64,000 bases of DNA from Acidimicrobiales bacterium mtb01 (GCA_004379135.1 NBNI01000004.1:62001-126000); one strand, 5' to 3'. Positions 16,555 through 32,297 are shown, numbered from the stretch's first letter. Numbers and translations are program-made. Notes: generated from the sequence alone by a model not told the origin.

Positions 16555-18765
16555 TCAGGCCTTCTCGATCGACACGATCGCGTTGTAGTCGGGGATGCGG
16601 CTGGCGTCGTCGTTGAGTTCGGCGCTGATGAGCACGTTGCCCTCGGGCCAGTGCACCTGCACGCTGCGGCGCGGAAGTTGGACGATCTTGGCCGTGCCGA
16701 GCATGGCGCCGACCGCGCTCACGAGTCGCACGCGATCGCCCTCGCCGACCCCGAGATCACGGGCGTCGCGCTCGTCGATGTACACCGCGTCGCGCGTCGC
16801 TCCGGTGAGCGGATCGCGCTCGTTGAACACCATCGAGTTGAACTGCTTGCCGCGCCGGGTGCTCAGGAAGAACTGCCCCGCCGCGATCGCTGGCGGGCTC
16901 ACGTCGACCACGCTGAACCGCGCGCGGCCGTCGGGGAGCGGGAACTCGCCGCCGGCGCACAGGTGGCGGCCGCCGTACTGCACGGCATCGCCGGTGTCGT
17001 TCAACGTCTCGATGCCCGCGTACATCGGAACCACGCGGGCGATCTCGGCGCGCAGCGCCCGATTGTCGGCCCAGTCGAAGGCGTCGGCTCGTCGCGCGTC
17101 GGTGCGCACGGCGAGATCGGCGAAGATGCGCCACTCGCTGCGGGCTTCGCCGGGCGCGTCGATCACCTGCGGGCTGAACGCGATCTGCCGCTCGGTGGTG
17201 GTGGACGTGCCGCCGCCCTCCTGTTCGTAGCGCGTGGCTGCGGGGAGGAGGATCACGTCGTCGCCGTCGAGCAGCATCTGCGACGTGAGCACGATGTCCT
17301 GATGCACGCGCAGCGGAACGCGCTGCAATGCACGAGCGACCCGATCGGGATCGGGCATCACGTCGAGGAAGTTGGAGCCATCGAGATACAGCACGTCGAT
17401 CGAGTCGGACTCGGCGGCCAGAACCATCTCGGGTGCGGTGAGTCCGGGGCGATCGGGGACCGGGAAGCCCCACAGTTCCGACAACTCGCGGGCCGACTCG
17501 GCGCTCACCGGAACCGAACCGGGGAACGCGGTGGAGTAGGCGCCCATCTCGGCGCCGCCCTGGACACCCGAGTGACCGCGGATGGGCATGAGCCCGGCGC
17601 CGTCACGACCGACGTTGCCGCGCGCCAACGCCACGTTGACGATGGCCTGCACGCCCTCGACGCCGTGGCGATGCTGGGTGATGCCCATGCTCCAGATGAG
17701 CACCGCACCGCGCGCCGACGCGTAGAGATCGGCGAACGCGTTCAATTGCGCGGCCGTGACGCCAGCCGTGTCGAGAAGATCGCGGAAGTCGAGTGCGTCG
17801 AGGTGCGCGCACAACTCGCCCCAGCCGGTGGTGTGATCGCGCACGAACGTCTCGTCGATCGCGCCGCGTCGACGCAGTTCGATGAGCAGCGCGTTGGCCA
17901 GGGCCACGTCGCCTTCCGGACGCACCGGAACGTGCAGATCGGACAACTTCGTGCCGAACAGGAACGACTCGGGCTTGGACGGAACCCAGTAGCGCTCGAG
18001 ACCCGGTTCGAGGTACGGGTTCACGACCACGACCTTGGCGCCGTTCTTCTTGGCTTCGTACAGATACTTCGTGAACACCGGCTGGTTGTTGGCCACGTTG
18101 GTGCCCCATAGCACCACGAGGTCGGTGTCGATCACGTCTTGCAGACTGCACGTGCTCGCGGCCACGCCGATGGTCGACTTCAAGCCGATGGTGGATGGTG
18201 CGTGGCAGGTGCGCGCCGCCGAATCGATGTTGGCGACGCCCATCGCGCGGGCCGCCTTGCCGGCCGCGTAATACGCCTCGTTGGTGAGGCCACGACTGGT
18301 GAGATAGATCGCGGTGCGATCGGGGCCGGAGGCGCGGATGCGCGAGGCGACGGCGTCGAGGGCCTCGTCCCACGTGATGCGCTGGAATCCGGGTTCACCT
18401 CGTCGGCGCCGCATCGGGAAGGCCAGCCGTCCCATCTCGCGCAACTCGGTGCTCGATCGATTGCGCAACCACGAGACGTCGTGCAGAACCGAGTGATCGA
18501 ACGGTTCGGCGCAGTTGACCTCGAGCAACTTCAGGCGAGTGGTGCAGAGATGGATGCCGTCGAGCGTCCAGTCGTGGAAGCCGGCCACGCCCAGCGCGCA
18601 GCCGTCGCACACGCCCTTCGACAGGATGTTCCACGCCTTGCGCGGCGACTTGCGCACATGCAGAGCGACCTGGGCCATCTCGGCCAGGTGATTGGGTTTG
18701 GTGTGGCCGATTCCGTTGGGCGAGAGGCTCACCCACGATTTCGGATTCCAGAGCCGTGGCGCCAC
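16555..18765 (-). CDS. FdhF/YdeP-family molybdopterin oxidoreductase
   Basis: A large (about 736-residue) molybdopterin enzyme resembling YdeP and formate dehydrogenase alpha subunits. The N-terminus has the YdeP-type 'LWNPKSWVSLSPNGIGHTKP', then 'GVCDGCALGV', where two cysteines replace the full four-Cys Fe-S motif of FdhF. Molybdopterin-binding segments ('YLTSRGLTNEAYYAAGKAAR', 'VLWGTNVANNQPVF') and a C-terminal dinucleotide-binding domain follow. The substrate is unknown; the E. coli relative is linked to acid resistance. I place the start at GTG 18765, just after the ino1 stop. An ATG at 18822 would overlap ino1 by 50 bases. MoaA, MoaC and MoeA genes elsewhere in the window could supply its cofactor. 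Confidence 0.85.
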   Translation of the reverse strand: MAPRLWNPKSWVSLSPNGIGHTKPNHLAEMAQVALHVRKSPRKAWNILSKGVCDGCALGVAGFHDWTLDGIHLCTTRLKLLEVNCAEPFDHSVLHDVSWLRNRSSTELREMGRLAFPMRRRRGEPGFQRITWDEALDAVASRIRASGPDRTAIYLTSRGLTNEAYYAAGKAARAMGVANIDSAARTCHAPSTIGLKSTIGVAASTCSLQDVIDTDLVVLWGTNVANNQPVFTKYLYEAKKNGAKVVVVNPYLEPGLERYWVPSKPESFLFGTKLSDLHVPVRPEGDVALANALLIELRRRGAIDETFVRDHTTGWGELCAHLDALDFRDLLDTAGVTAAQLNAFADLYASARGAVLIWSMGITQHRHGVEGVQAIVNVALARGNVGRDGAGLMPIRGHSGVQGGAEMGAYSTAFPGSVPVSAESARELSELWGFPVPDRPGLTAPEMVLAAESDSIDVLYLDGSNFLDVMPDPDRVARALQRVPLRVHQDIVLTSQMLLDGDDVILLPAATRYEQEGGGTSTTTERQIAFSPQVIDAPGEARSEWRIFADLAVRTDARRADAFDWADNRALRAEIARVVPMYAGIETLNDTGDAVQYGGRHLCAGGEFPLPDGRARFSVVDVSPPAIAAGQFFLSTRRGKQFNSMVFNERDPLTGATRDAVYIDERDARDLGVGEGDRVRLVSAVGAMLGTAKIVQLPRRSVQVHWPEGNVLISAELNDDASRIPDYNAIVSIEKA

Positions 18766-18772
18766 GGCCCGA

Positions 18773-20101
<1,329 letters not shown>

Positions 20102-20154
20102 GGGAAGAGGCCTCTCTATGGCGCCAGTCAGGGCGACCGGCGGGCCGGATGTAG

Positions 20155-20160
20155 AGGCTA
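20155..20160 (-). promoter_or_regulatory. Possible -10 element of ino1
   Basis: TAGCCT on the minus strand would give a leader of about 46 bases containing AGAGAGG. It lies in the 90-bp region shared with the folD promoter. Confidence 0.35.
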
Positions 20161-20178
20161 GGCGGTCGCCCCCGCTCG

Positions 20179-20184
20179 TAGCAT
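20179..20184 (+). promoter_or_regulatory. Predicted -10 element of folD (leaderless)
   Basis: TAGCAT is followed by seven bases and the ATG at 20192. Confidence 0.5.
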
Positions 20185-20191
20185 CAACCCG

Positions 20192-21067
20192 ATGGACGCT
20201 CGGACCCCCGGTGGCGCACTCATCATGGATGGCAATCGCCTGCGTGACGAGATCGTCGCCCGTCTGGCCAGGGAGATCACCGCGGCCGGGTCGCCGGCGG
20301 TGTGCTTGGCCACGGTTCTGGTGGGCGACGACGGCCCGAGCCAGCGCTACGTGCGCAACAAGCACGCCCAGGCCGAGAAGGCGGGGATGGTCAGTCGCAA
20401 CGAGGTTCTGCCGGCGTCGGCGGGTCAGGCCGCCGTCGAGAGCGTGGTCGCGCGGCTGGCCGCCGACCCTTCGGTCCACGGCATTCTCGTTCAGAGTCCG
20501 CTGCCGGCCGGCTACGACGAAGAGGCCGTGCTGGCCCTCATCCCGGCCGACAAGGACGTGGACGGCCTCACCACCCAGTCGATGGGTCGGCTCATGCGCG
20601 GCCTACCCGGACTGGTGGGCTGCACTCCGCTCGGCGTGATGCGCCTGCTCGAGCGGTACGGCATCGCCACCGCCGGCCAGCGGGCCATCGTGATCGGCCG
20701 ATCGATGCTGGTGGGCCTGCCTCTCTCGGTGCTCCTGGCCCGCAAGGGGGTGGACGCGACCGTCACCATCGCCCACAGCCGGTCGGGTGACATCACCGAA
20801 CTGTGCCGCCAGGCCGACATCGTGGTGGGTGCGGCCGGCGTGCCGCGCATGATCACGGCCGCGCACGTGAAGCCCGGGGCCACCGTGATCGACGTGGGCA
20901 TCTCGCGCACCGACGCCGGCATCGTGGGCGACGTCGATTTCGACGCGGTGGAGGCCGTGGCCGGGGCCATCACGCCCATGCCGGGCGGGACCGGCCCGAT
21001 GACCATCGCCTGTCTGCTCGAGAACACGCTCACGGCGGCCCGCCTCCAGGGTGCGTTCCCCGCCTGA
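20192..21067 (+). CDS. folD: Methylenetetrahydrofolate dehydrogenase / methenyltetrahydrofolate cyclohydrolase
   Basis: A 291-residue bifunctional one-carbon enzyme linking 5,10-methylene- and 10-formyl-tetrahydrofolate. The catalytic Tyr-x3-Lys region is 'RYVRNKHAQAEKAGM', with the folate-site 'ILVQSPLPAGYDE' and 'KDVDGLTTQSMGRLMRG', the NADP loop 'VIGRSMLVGLPLSVLLARKG', and the C-terminal 'MPGGTGPMTIACLLENT'. The ATG at 20192 fits the promoter spacing; ATG 20228 (MDGNRL) is an alternative giving a more typical N-terminus. It stands alone, upstream of the ilv leader. Confidence 0.95.
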   Translation: MDARTPGGALIMDGNRLRDEIVARLAREITAAGSPAVCLATVLVGDDGPSQRYVRNKHAQAEKAGMVSRNEVLPASAGQAAVESVVARLAADPSVHGILVQSPLPAGYDEEAVLALIPADKDVDGLTTQSMGRLMRGLPGLVGCTPLGVMRLLERYGIATAGQRAIVIGRSMLVGLPLSVLLARKGVDATVTIAHSRSGDITELCRQADIVVGAAGVPRMITAAHVKPGATVIDVGISRTDAGIVGDVDFDAVEAVAGAITPMPGGTGPMTIACLLENTLTAARLQGAFPA

Positions 21068-21103
21068 TGCCGATGCGGGTTGTGATCGCTCGGTCGACCC
21101 TGG

Positions 21104-21109
21104 CAGACT
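21104..21109 (+). promoter_or_regulatory. Possible -10 element of the ilv leader
   Basis: CAGACT lies seven bases before the leader-peptide ATG at 21117. It differs from the window's usual TANNNT only at the first base. Confidence 0.4.
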
Positions 21110-21116
21110 CGAAGCG

Positions 21117-21167
21117 ATGTTCACCGTTGCTTCGATCCCGGCTCGCGCCCTCGTAGTAATCGTGTAG
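21117..21167 (+). CDS. ilvL: ilv operon leader peptide
   Basis: A 16-codon open frame, MFTVASIPARALVVIV-stop, ends in five consecutive branched-chain residues (Leu-Val-Val-Ile-Val) immediately before its TAG. The stop codon touches the 5' arm of a strong hairpin and is followed by a second, terminator-like hairpin upstream of ilvB. This is the arrangement of a transcription-attenuation leader peptide: a ribosome starved for Leu, Val or Ile tRNA would stall at the 3' end of the peptide and change the folding downstream. It is too short for ordinary gene calling. The assignment rests on codon content, position and the hairpins. Confidence 0.85.
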   Translation: MFTVASIPARALVVIV

Positions 21168-21191
21168 ACACGCTCGCCCATAGAGCGTGTC
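21167..21191 (+). promoter_or_regulatory. Pause hairpin of the ilv attenuator
   Basis: GACACGCTC (21167-21175) pairs perfectly with GAGCGTGTC (21183-21191) around a seven-base loop. Its 5' arm begins at the last base of the leader-peptide stop codon, so a ribosome stalled on the LVVIV codons would occlude it. Confidence 0.7.
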
Positions 21192-21195
21192 GTCC

Positions 21196-21224
21196 GGCCT
21201 CCCGAGTGGGAGGCCATTTCATTT
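21196..21224 (+). terminator. Attenuator terminator hairpin upstream of ilvB
   Basis: GGCCTCCC-GAGT-GGGAGGCC (21196-21215) is a perfect eight-bp stem with a four-base loop, followed by ATTTCATTT. A flanking seven-bp complement, TCGTCCG (21190-21196) with CGGACGA (21227-21233), could extend it or compete with it. It lies 43 bases before the ilvB ATG and should stop transcripts when branched-chain aminoacyl-tRNAs are plentiful. Confidence 0.75.
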
Positions 21225-21267
21225 CTCGGACGAGCATCACCCACCACCAGTCACGACAGGAAACGAC

Positions 21268-24583
<3,316 letters not shown>

Positions 24584-24605
24584 CCCATTTCCCGGGGTTG
24601 CTCTT

Positions 24606-24661
24606 GGGGTTCTGGGTCGTGAAAACCACCTTTTTAGGGTGATTCCGCGACCCAGAACTCC
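24606..24661. repeat. Long imperfect inverted repeat after ilvC, possible bidirectional terminator or dispersed element
   Basis: GGGGTTCTGGGTCG (24606-24619) pairs with CGACCCAGAACTCC (24648-24661), 14 bp with one G-T wobble. The 28-base centre holds CCACC, a T5 run and GGGTG. No T-run follows the stem, so it is not a canonical terminator. It could end ilvC transcription, or be a copy of an intergenic repeat family. Confidence 0.6.
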
Positions 24662-24690
24662 AGGGGGAAGCTCGAATTTTTAATTCCGAC

Positions 24691-24719
24691 TTGGAAGGTC
24701 GGGAATTAGTGGTTACAGT
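24691..24719 (+). promoter_or_regulatory. Predicted promoter of metY
   Basis: TTGGAA (24691-24696), a 17-base spacer and TACAGT (24714-24719) give a plausible -35/-10 promoter, with the start of transcription near 24725. Just upstream, AATTCCGAC and GTCGGGAATT form an imperfect inverted repeat around the -35 element. Confidence 0.5.
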
Positions 24720-24750
24720 GCCCTCCTCGTCGAATCGACCAGGAGGGCAC
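24718..24750. promoter_or_regulatory. Long palindrome over the metY promoter and Shine-Dalgarno
   Basis: GTGCCCTCCT (24718-24727) and AGGAGGGCAC (24741-24750) are exact complements, and the interior GTCG-AAT-CGAC extends the symmetry to 14 of 15 possible pairs. The right arm contains the AGGAGG ribosome-binding site of metY, and the left arm overlaps the predicted -10. It is either a repressor operator or, if transcription starts further upstream, an RNA hairpin hiding the ribosome-binding site. Confidence 0.75.
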
Positions 24751-24757
24751 GTCCTTT

Positions 24758-26068
24758 ATGTCAGCAGAGTGGGGTTTCGAGACCAGGCAGATCCATGTCG
24801 GGGGCGACCCCGATCCGGCCACGGGCGCCCGGGCCGTCCCGATCTACCAGACCACCAGTTACGAGTTCCGCGACTCGACGCACGCGGCCAACCTCTTCGC
24901 GTTGGCCGAAGTGGGCAACATCTACACGCGCATCATGAACCCCACGCAGTTGGCGGTCGAAGCGCGCGTCAATGCGCTCGAAGGCGGCGTCACCACCGCG
25001 ATCGGTCTTCCGGGCACGCTCGTCGTGTCGTCGGGTCAGGCCGCCGAGACTCTCGCGATCCTCACGCTCGCCGAAGCCGGTGACCACATCGTCGCGTCGC
25101 CGTCGCTCTACGGCGGCACGTACAACCTGCTGCACTACACGCTCCCCAAGATGGGCATCGCGGTGTCGTTCGTCGACGATCCGCACAATCTCGAGCAGTG
25201 GAAGGCGGCCGTGCGCCCCAACACCAAGGCCTTCTACGGCGAGGTGTTGGCCAACCCGCGCAACGACGTGTTCGACATCGAGGGCGTCTCGAAGGTCGCG
25301 CACGACGTCGGAGTACCGCTGATCCTCGACAACACGGTGCCGACTCCGTACGGCATTCGCCCGCTCGACTGGGGCGCCGACATCGTGGTGCACTCGCTCA
25401 CCAAGTTCGTGGGCGGACACGGCACCTCGGTCGCCGGCTCCATCACCGACGGCGGCAAGTTCGACTTCTCGAAGTCGGGCCGCTTCCCCAACTTCACCGA
25501 GCCCGACCCGAGCTACCACGGCCTCGCGTACTGGCCGGCCCTCGGCGCCGGTTCGTACATCCTGAAGGCGCGCGTGCAGTTGCTGCGCGACCTCGGCATG
25601 GCTGTCTCGCCCTTCAACGCGTTCTTGTTGCTGCAGGGTCTCGAGACGCTGTCGCTGCGCATGGAGCGCCACTGGAGCAACGCGCAGGCGGTGGCCGAAT
25701 TCCTCGCCAAGCACCCGCAGGTGGAGAGCGTCAACTACGCCGGTCTGACCTCGAGCCAGTGGCACGAGCGGGGCAAGAAGTACTTCGGCGGCCGCGGCTT
25801 CGGCTCGGTGCTCGCGTTCAACATCAAGGGCGGACGCGCGGCCGGTGAGAAGTTCGTGGCAGGACTCTCGCTGCACAGCCACGTGGCCAACATCGGCGAC
25901 GTGCGCAGCCTCGTGATCCAGCCGTCCACCACGACGCACAGCCAGCTCACGGAAGACGAGCAGAAGTCGGCCGGTGTCGACCCGGGCCTCATCCGCCTGA
26001 GCGTGGGCCTCGAGTCGATCAAGGACATCATCGCCGACCTCGAAGCGGGTTTCGCCGCCGCGAAGTAG
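24758..26068 (+). CDS. metY: O-acetylhomoserine sulfhydrylase (PLP)
   Basis: A 436-residue enzyme of the Cys/Met metabolism PLP family. The length and the 'SAEWGFETRQIHVGGDPDPATGAR' N-terminal region fit the long O-acetylhomoserine sulfhydrylase type rather than the roughly 390-residue cystathionine enzymes. The PLP lysine is in 'VHSLTKFVGGHG'; 'NPTQLAVEARVNALEGG' and 'RLSVGLESIKDIIADLE' are also characteristic. It would combine the sulfide made by the upstream sulfite reductase with O-acetylhomoserine to give homocysteine. The AGGAGG site ends 11 bases before the ATG and is buried in a palindrome. The stop abuts the convergent PAC2 gene with no gap. Confidence 0.92.
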   Translation: MSAEWGFETRQIHVGGDPDPATGARAVPIYQTTSYEFRDSTHAANLFALAEVGNIYTRIMNPTQLAVEARVNALEGGVTTAIGLPGTLVVSSGQAAETLAILTLAEAGDHIVASPSLYGGTYNLLHYTLPKMGIAVSFVDDPHNLEQWKAAVRPNTKAFYGEVLANPRNDVFDIEGVSKVAHDVGVPLILDNTVPTPYGIRPLDWGADIVVHSLTKFVGGHGTSVAGSITDGGKFDFSKSGRFPNFTEPDPSYHGLAYWPALGAGSYILKARVQLLRDLGMAVSPFNAFLLLQGLETLSLRMERHWSNAQAVAEFLAKHPQVESVNYAGLTSSQWHERGKKYFGGRGFGSVLAFNIKGGRAAGEKFVAGLSLHSHVANIGDVRSLVIQPSTTTHSQLTEDEQKSAGVDPGLIRLSVGLESIKDIIADLEAGFAAAK

Positions 26069-26938
26069 TCAGTCGTCGTTTCGACGCTCGTCGAGAAACT
26101 TTTGGAAGTCGGCCGCCAGGTCGTCGCCGGACGGAAGTTCGGCCTCGGCTCGGCGGTCGAACTCCGTTTCGAGCATGCGCACGTAGTGACGCGCCTTGTC
26201 GTCCTCGGCCACCGCGTCGTCATGCAGGGTTCGCCACCGCTCGATGTCGTCGGCCAGATCGGCGTGACGCGTCGGCACGCCCAGCACGTGCTCGAGATGC
26301 CGTAGCAACGCGGCCGACGACTGCGGGTGCTCGGCGTTGCCGAGGTAGTGCGGTACGCCCACGCGCAACGAGATGGCCGGCAGTTCCTCGCGCTCGAACT
26401 GCTCCTGGAGCACGCCGGCCACGCCGGTGATGCCCTGATACGACGGGCGCGACAGCCCGAGCGTTCGAGCGAGCACCGGATCGACGGTGCTGCCGACCAC
26501 CGGTGGCACACGCGTGTGCGGCACGGCATCGGCGGCCGCACCCACGGTGACGATGGCTTCGCAGCCGAGCCGGGTGTAGGTGGCGATGAGACATCGCACG
26601 TACGTGCGCCAACGCACGTGCGGCTCGGTCCCCGTCATCACGACGATGTCGCGGACGGCGCCGGGGAAGCGCACCGCGGTGATGTCGTTGGCCGGCCACA
26701 CGATCATGCGGTCGCCGTCATCGTCGAGCCTGGCCTCCGGCCGGACCTGTGTGAAGTCGTAGAACGGATCGGCGTCGATCGATCCGATCTCCTCCGACTC
26801 GTGGTTGTCGATCAGGTGGATGAGCGCCTTGGTTGCCGTCTGGCCCACGTCGAACCAGCCCGACATGGCCACAACGAGAACGGGCCGCCGTAGGGGAGCG
26901 GACACGCCCCGCCACTCGAGAACATCGGCGACTTCCAT
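26069..26938 (-). CDS. PAC2-family protein (proteasome-assembly-chaperone-like)
   Basis: A 289-residue protein of the PAC2 family. 'RPVLVVAMSGWFDVGQTATKALIHLI' near residue 19 is the typical opening, followed by 'DPFYDFTQVRP' and 'MTGTEPHVRWRTYVRCL'. Actinobacterial PAC2 proteins are widespread and poorly characterised, and archaeal and eukaryotic relatives assist proteasome assembly. No proteasome gene is in this window. The ATG at 26938 lies 13 bases after the serC stop, so it is the second gene of that operon. Upstream extension into serC is rejected. Confidence 0.87.
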   Translation of the reverse strand: MEVADVLEWRGVSAPLRRPVLVVAMSGWFDVGQTATKALIHLIDNHESEEIGSIDADPFYDFTQVRPEARLDDDGDRMIVWPANDITAVRFPGAVRDIVVMTGTEPHVRWRTYVRCLIATYTRLGCEAIVTVGAAADAVPHTRVPPVVGSTVDPVLARTLGLSRPSYQGITGVAGVLQEQFEREELPAISLRVGVPHYLGNAEHPQSSAALLRHLEHVLGVPTRHADLADDIERWRTLHDDAVAEDDKARHYVRMLETEFDRRAEAELPSGDDLAADFQKFLDERRNDD

Positions 26939-26951
26939 CGGGTCGAGTCTG

Positions 26952-30104
<3,153 letters not shown>

Positions 30105-30108
<4 letters not shown>

Positions 30109-31109
30109 CGCGAGAACCATTCGGTGAAAGTCGGAACGCGCGTGACGCCCGCGCAGGCCATGCGCACCAGCGGAACGGCCGCCATCGCGCCGCTCGCCTC
30201 GCCGAGGCGCAAGTCGAGATCGAGCAGAGGTTCGAGGCCCATGAGAGCGAGCAGTCGTCGATGACCCGGCTCGGCCGAACGGTGCCCGGCCCGGCAGTGG
30301 GCGAGGGCGTCGCGATCGTGATCGAGAAGGGCCGCCGCGGCCGCCGACACGACGTAGCCGTCGAGCAGAACCGGAAGCGATCGCTGACGCGCGGCCACGA
30401 TCGCCGCAGCCATCGCGACCAGTTCGAGTCCGCCCACCTCGGCCACCACGTCGATGCCCGACGCATCGGGGGCATCGCGTTCCATGCGGGCGACACCGCG
30501 AGCGACCGCTTGCTGCTTGCGCGCGAGACCGGCGTCGTCGACTCCGGTTCCGCGACCGACCCATTCGTGCACCTGCCCGCCGTACAACGCGTGCGCAACG
30601 GCGGCGGCCGCGGTGGTGTTTCCGATTCCCATCTCTCCGATCACCAGGAGATCGGTGTCGAGCGCGTCCACCGCGCGGCGGGCCTGTTCGATGACGCGAT
30701 CGACTCGTTCGGCGTCGACGGCTCGCATGGTTCGGAAGTCGTTGCTCGGTTCGGCCACTCCCACGTCGACCACGCTCACGGTGGCACCGGCGATCTCGGC
30801 GAACGCGGTGACGGTGGACGAGTGCGCCTCGAACGCCGCGACCATGGCAGCCGTGACCTCGACGGGATAGTTGCTGACTCCGGCCGCGGCCACGCCGTGA
30901 TTGGCGGCGAAGATCAATCCGACCGGCTGCGACACCGACGGCTGGGCCGAGTGCTGCCACGACGCGATCCAGATCGCGATCTCGTCGAGACGGGCCAACG
31001 CCCCCGTTGGCCGGAGGATGTCGTTCACGCGTTCGCGGGTGGCTTGCGCACTCGCCGCATCTCTCGGTGCGAGCGCCGCGAGTTGTTCGATCAGCCAAGC
31101 GCGACTCAT
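30105..31109 (-). CDS. cobT: Nicotinate-nucleotide--dimethylbenzimidazole phosphoribosyltransferase
   Basis: A 334-residue enzyme that activates the lower base of cobalamin to alpha-ribazole phosphate. 'RPTGALARLDEIAIWIA', 'FAANHGVAAAGVSNYP', 'IGEMGIGNTTAAAAV' and the catalytic Glu in 'DLRLGEASGAMAAVPLV' are classic CobT features. The ATG at 31109 overlaps the cobU stop (ATGA), and its own stop overlaps cobS. An extra five residues upstream are possible but would sit in cobU. Confidence 0.96.
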
Positions 31110-31630
31110 GACACGAGATCCCATGGGTCGGACAACCCGATGGCCCGGCCGGCCACCATGAACAGTGCGCGATCGGACGCGATCACCACACGCTGGTTCA
31201 CCCGTCCGAGTACATCACGGTAGCGACGCCCGAGATCGGTCTCCGGATGCACGCCGAGGCCCACCTCGTTGGTGACGGCGAGGACGGTGACACCCGGCGG
31301 AACCGAGGCCGCGAGAAGTTCGGCGGCCCGTTCGATCTCGGCGTCGGAATCGCCACGCCACATCAGGTTCGAGACCCACAGGGTGAGGCAGTCGATGATC
31401 ACGAGCGATCCGGCGGTTGCCGACGACACGACGGGTGCGATGTCGCACGGTTCTTCGACCGTGGGCCAATCGGGGCGCTCGGCGCGATGGCGATCGATGC
31501 GCACGCGCATGTCGTCGTCGACGCTGGGTGCGGTGGCCACGAAGACGACCGGGCCGGGGTGGCGGACTCCGTAGTCGACCGCGAACGTGCTCTTGCCGCT
31601 GCGAGCCCCGCCGGTGACGACTACGAGCAT
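31106..31630 (-). CDS. cobU: Adenosylcobinamide kinase / adenosylcobinamide-phosphate guanylyltransferase
   Basis: A 174-residue bifunctional enzyme that phosphorylates and guanylylates adenosylcobinamide. The P-loop GGARSGKST lies near residue 7, the guanylylated histidine in 'RIDRHRAERPDWPTVEEP', then 'IDCLTLWVSNLM' and 'TNEVGLGVHPETDLGRRYRD'. The ATG at 31630 overlaps the cobO stop by one base (TGATG). A longer in-frame N-terminus would be arginine-rich and within cobO, and is rejected. Confidence 0.96.
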   Translation of the reverse strand: MLVVVTGGARSGKSTFAVDYGVRHPGPVVFVATAPSVDDDMRVRIDRHRAERPDWPTVEEPCDIAPVVSSATAGSLVIIDCLTLWVSNLMWRGDSDAEIERAAELLAASVPPGVTVLAVTNEVGLGVHPETDLGRRYRDVLGRVNQRVVIASDRALFMVAGRAIGLSDPWDLVS

Positions 31631-32199
31631 CAGTAGTCGAGGCCGCGCTTGGCTGCGATACCGCGGTCGTACGCGTGCTTGACGTTCGTCATCGATGTGA
31701 CGGTGTCGGCCAATTCGACCAGAGGTTCGGGGGCGTCGCGTCCGGTGCAGATGACGCTGACGTGGCGCGGACGATGAGCGATGGTCGACACGATGTCGGT
31801 TGCCTCGACCCAGTTCCACGACATCAAGTACGTGACTTCGTCGAGCACGACGAGATCGAACTCACCCGACTCGATGATGCCGGCTGCCGTTCGCCACGCC
31901 TCGGCGGCCAGTGCGCGATCGTGCTCGATGTTCTTCGAATCCCAGGTGAAGCCGGCGCCGAGCGCGTGCCAGGTGACGCCCATCTGCTCGCACATCTTCT
32001 GCTCGCCCGATTGCCACTCGCTCGACTTGATGAACTGCACGACGGCCACTTTCCAGCCTCGCGCGACCGCGCGCAGCACCATGCCGAAGGCCGAGCTGCT
32101 CTTTCCCTTGCCGTCACCGGTGAGTACGAGCACGAGCGAGTCGGTGGTACGCAGTTCGCTGGGGCGCGGGTCTTCGCTGAGCGCCTCGGTTCGGGTCAT
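31630..32199 (-). CDS. cobO: Cob(I)yrinic acid a,c-diamide adenosyltransferase (CobA/CobO type)
   Basis: A 189-residue enzyme that transfers adenosyl from ATP to the corrinoid cobalt. The P-loop TGDGKGKSSSAFG (residues 28-40), 'VVQFIKSSEWQSGE' and 'LDEVTYLMSWNWV' are characteristic. It is the first gene of the salvage operon cobO-U-T-S. No corrin-ring genes are present here, so the operon with the divergent btuFCD fits uptake, adenosylation and nucleotide-loop assembly rather than complete synthesis. The predicted mRNA is leaderless. Confidence 0.96.
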   Translation of the reverse strand: MTRTEALSEDPRPSELRTTDSLVLVLTGDGKGKSSSAFGMVLRAVARGWKVAVVQFIKSSEWQSGEQKMCEQMGVTWHALGAGFTWDSKNIEHDRALAAEAWRTAAGIIESGEFDLVVLDEVTYLMSWNWVEATDIVSTIAHRPRHVSVICTGRDAPEPLVELADTVTSMTNVKHAYDRGIAAKRGLDY

Positions 32200-32205
32200 G
32201 CGCCG

Positions 32206-32211
32206 AGGCTA
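32206..32211 (-). promoter_or_regulatory. Predicted -10 element of cobO-U-T-S (leaderless)
   Basis: TAGCCT on the minus strand is followed by six bases and the cobO ATG at 32199. A leaderless cob operon could not carry its own B12 riboswitch, unlike btuFCD. Confidence 0.6.
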
Positions 32212-32291
32212 CGACCAGGTCGGCGGGGTGGGCGAGATCGTTCCCCACCATGCGTTCCGAGGATCCGCTTCCGTCGGCGGACCAGCGGTGT

Positions 32292-32297
32292 TATGGT
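32292..32297 (+). promoter_or_regulatory. Predicted -10 element of the B12 riboswitch-btuFCD transcript
   Basis: TATGGT is placed so that transcription would start around 32304, exactly at the first helix of the riboswitch (GCCGGCAATAGTCGGC). Confidence 0.5.

Noticed and set aside
16459-18111. A 550-codon plus-strand frame opposite the YdeP-type gene
   Set aside because: It is antisense to a well-conserved enzyme, rich in His, Gly, Ala and Arg, and has no motif.
24660-24757. A SAM-type riboswitch upstream of metY
   Set aside because: No SAM-I, SAM-II or SAM-IV core motif could be found. The space is taken by a promoter and a simple palindrome.
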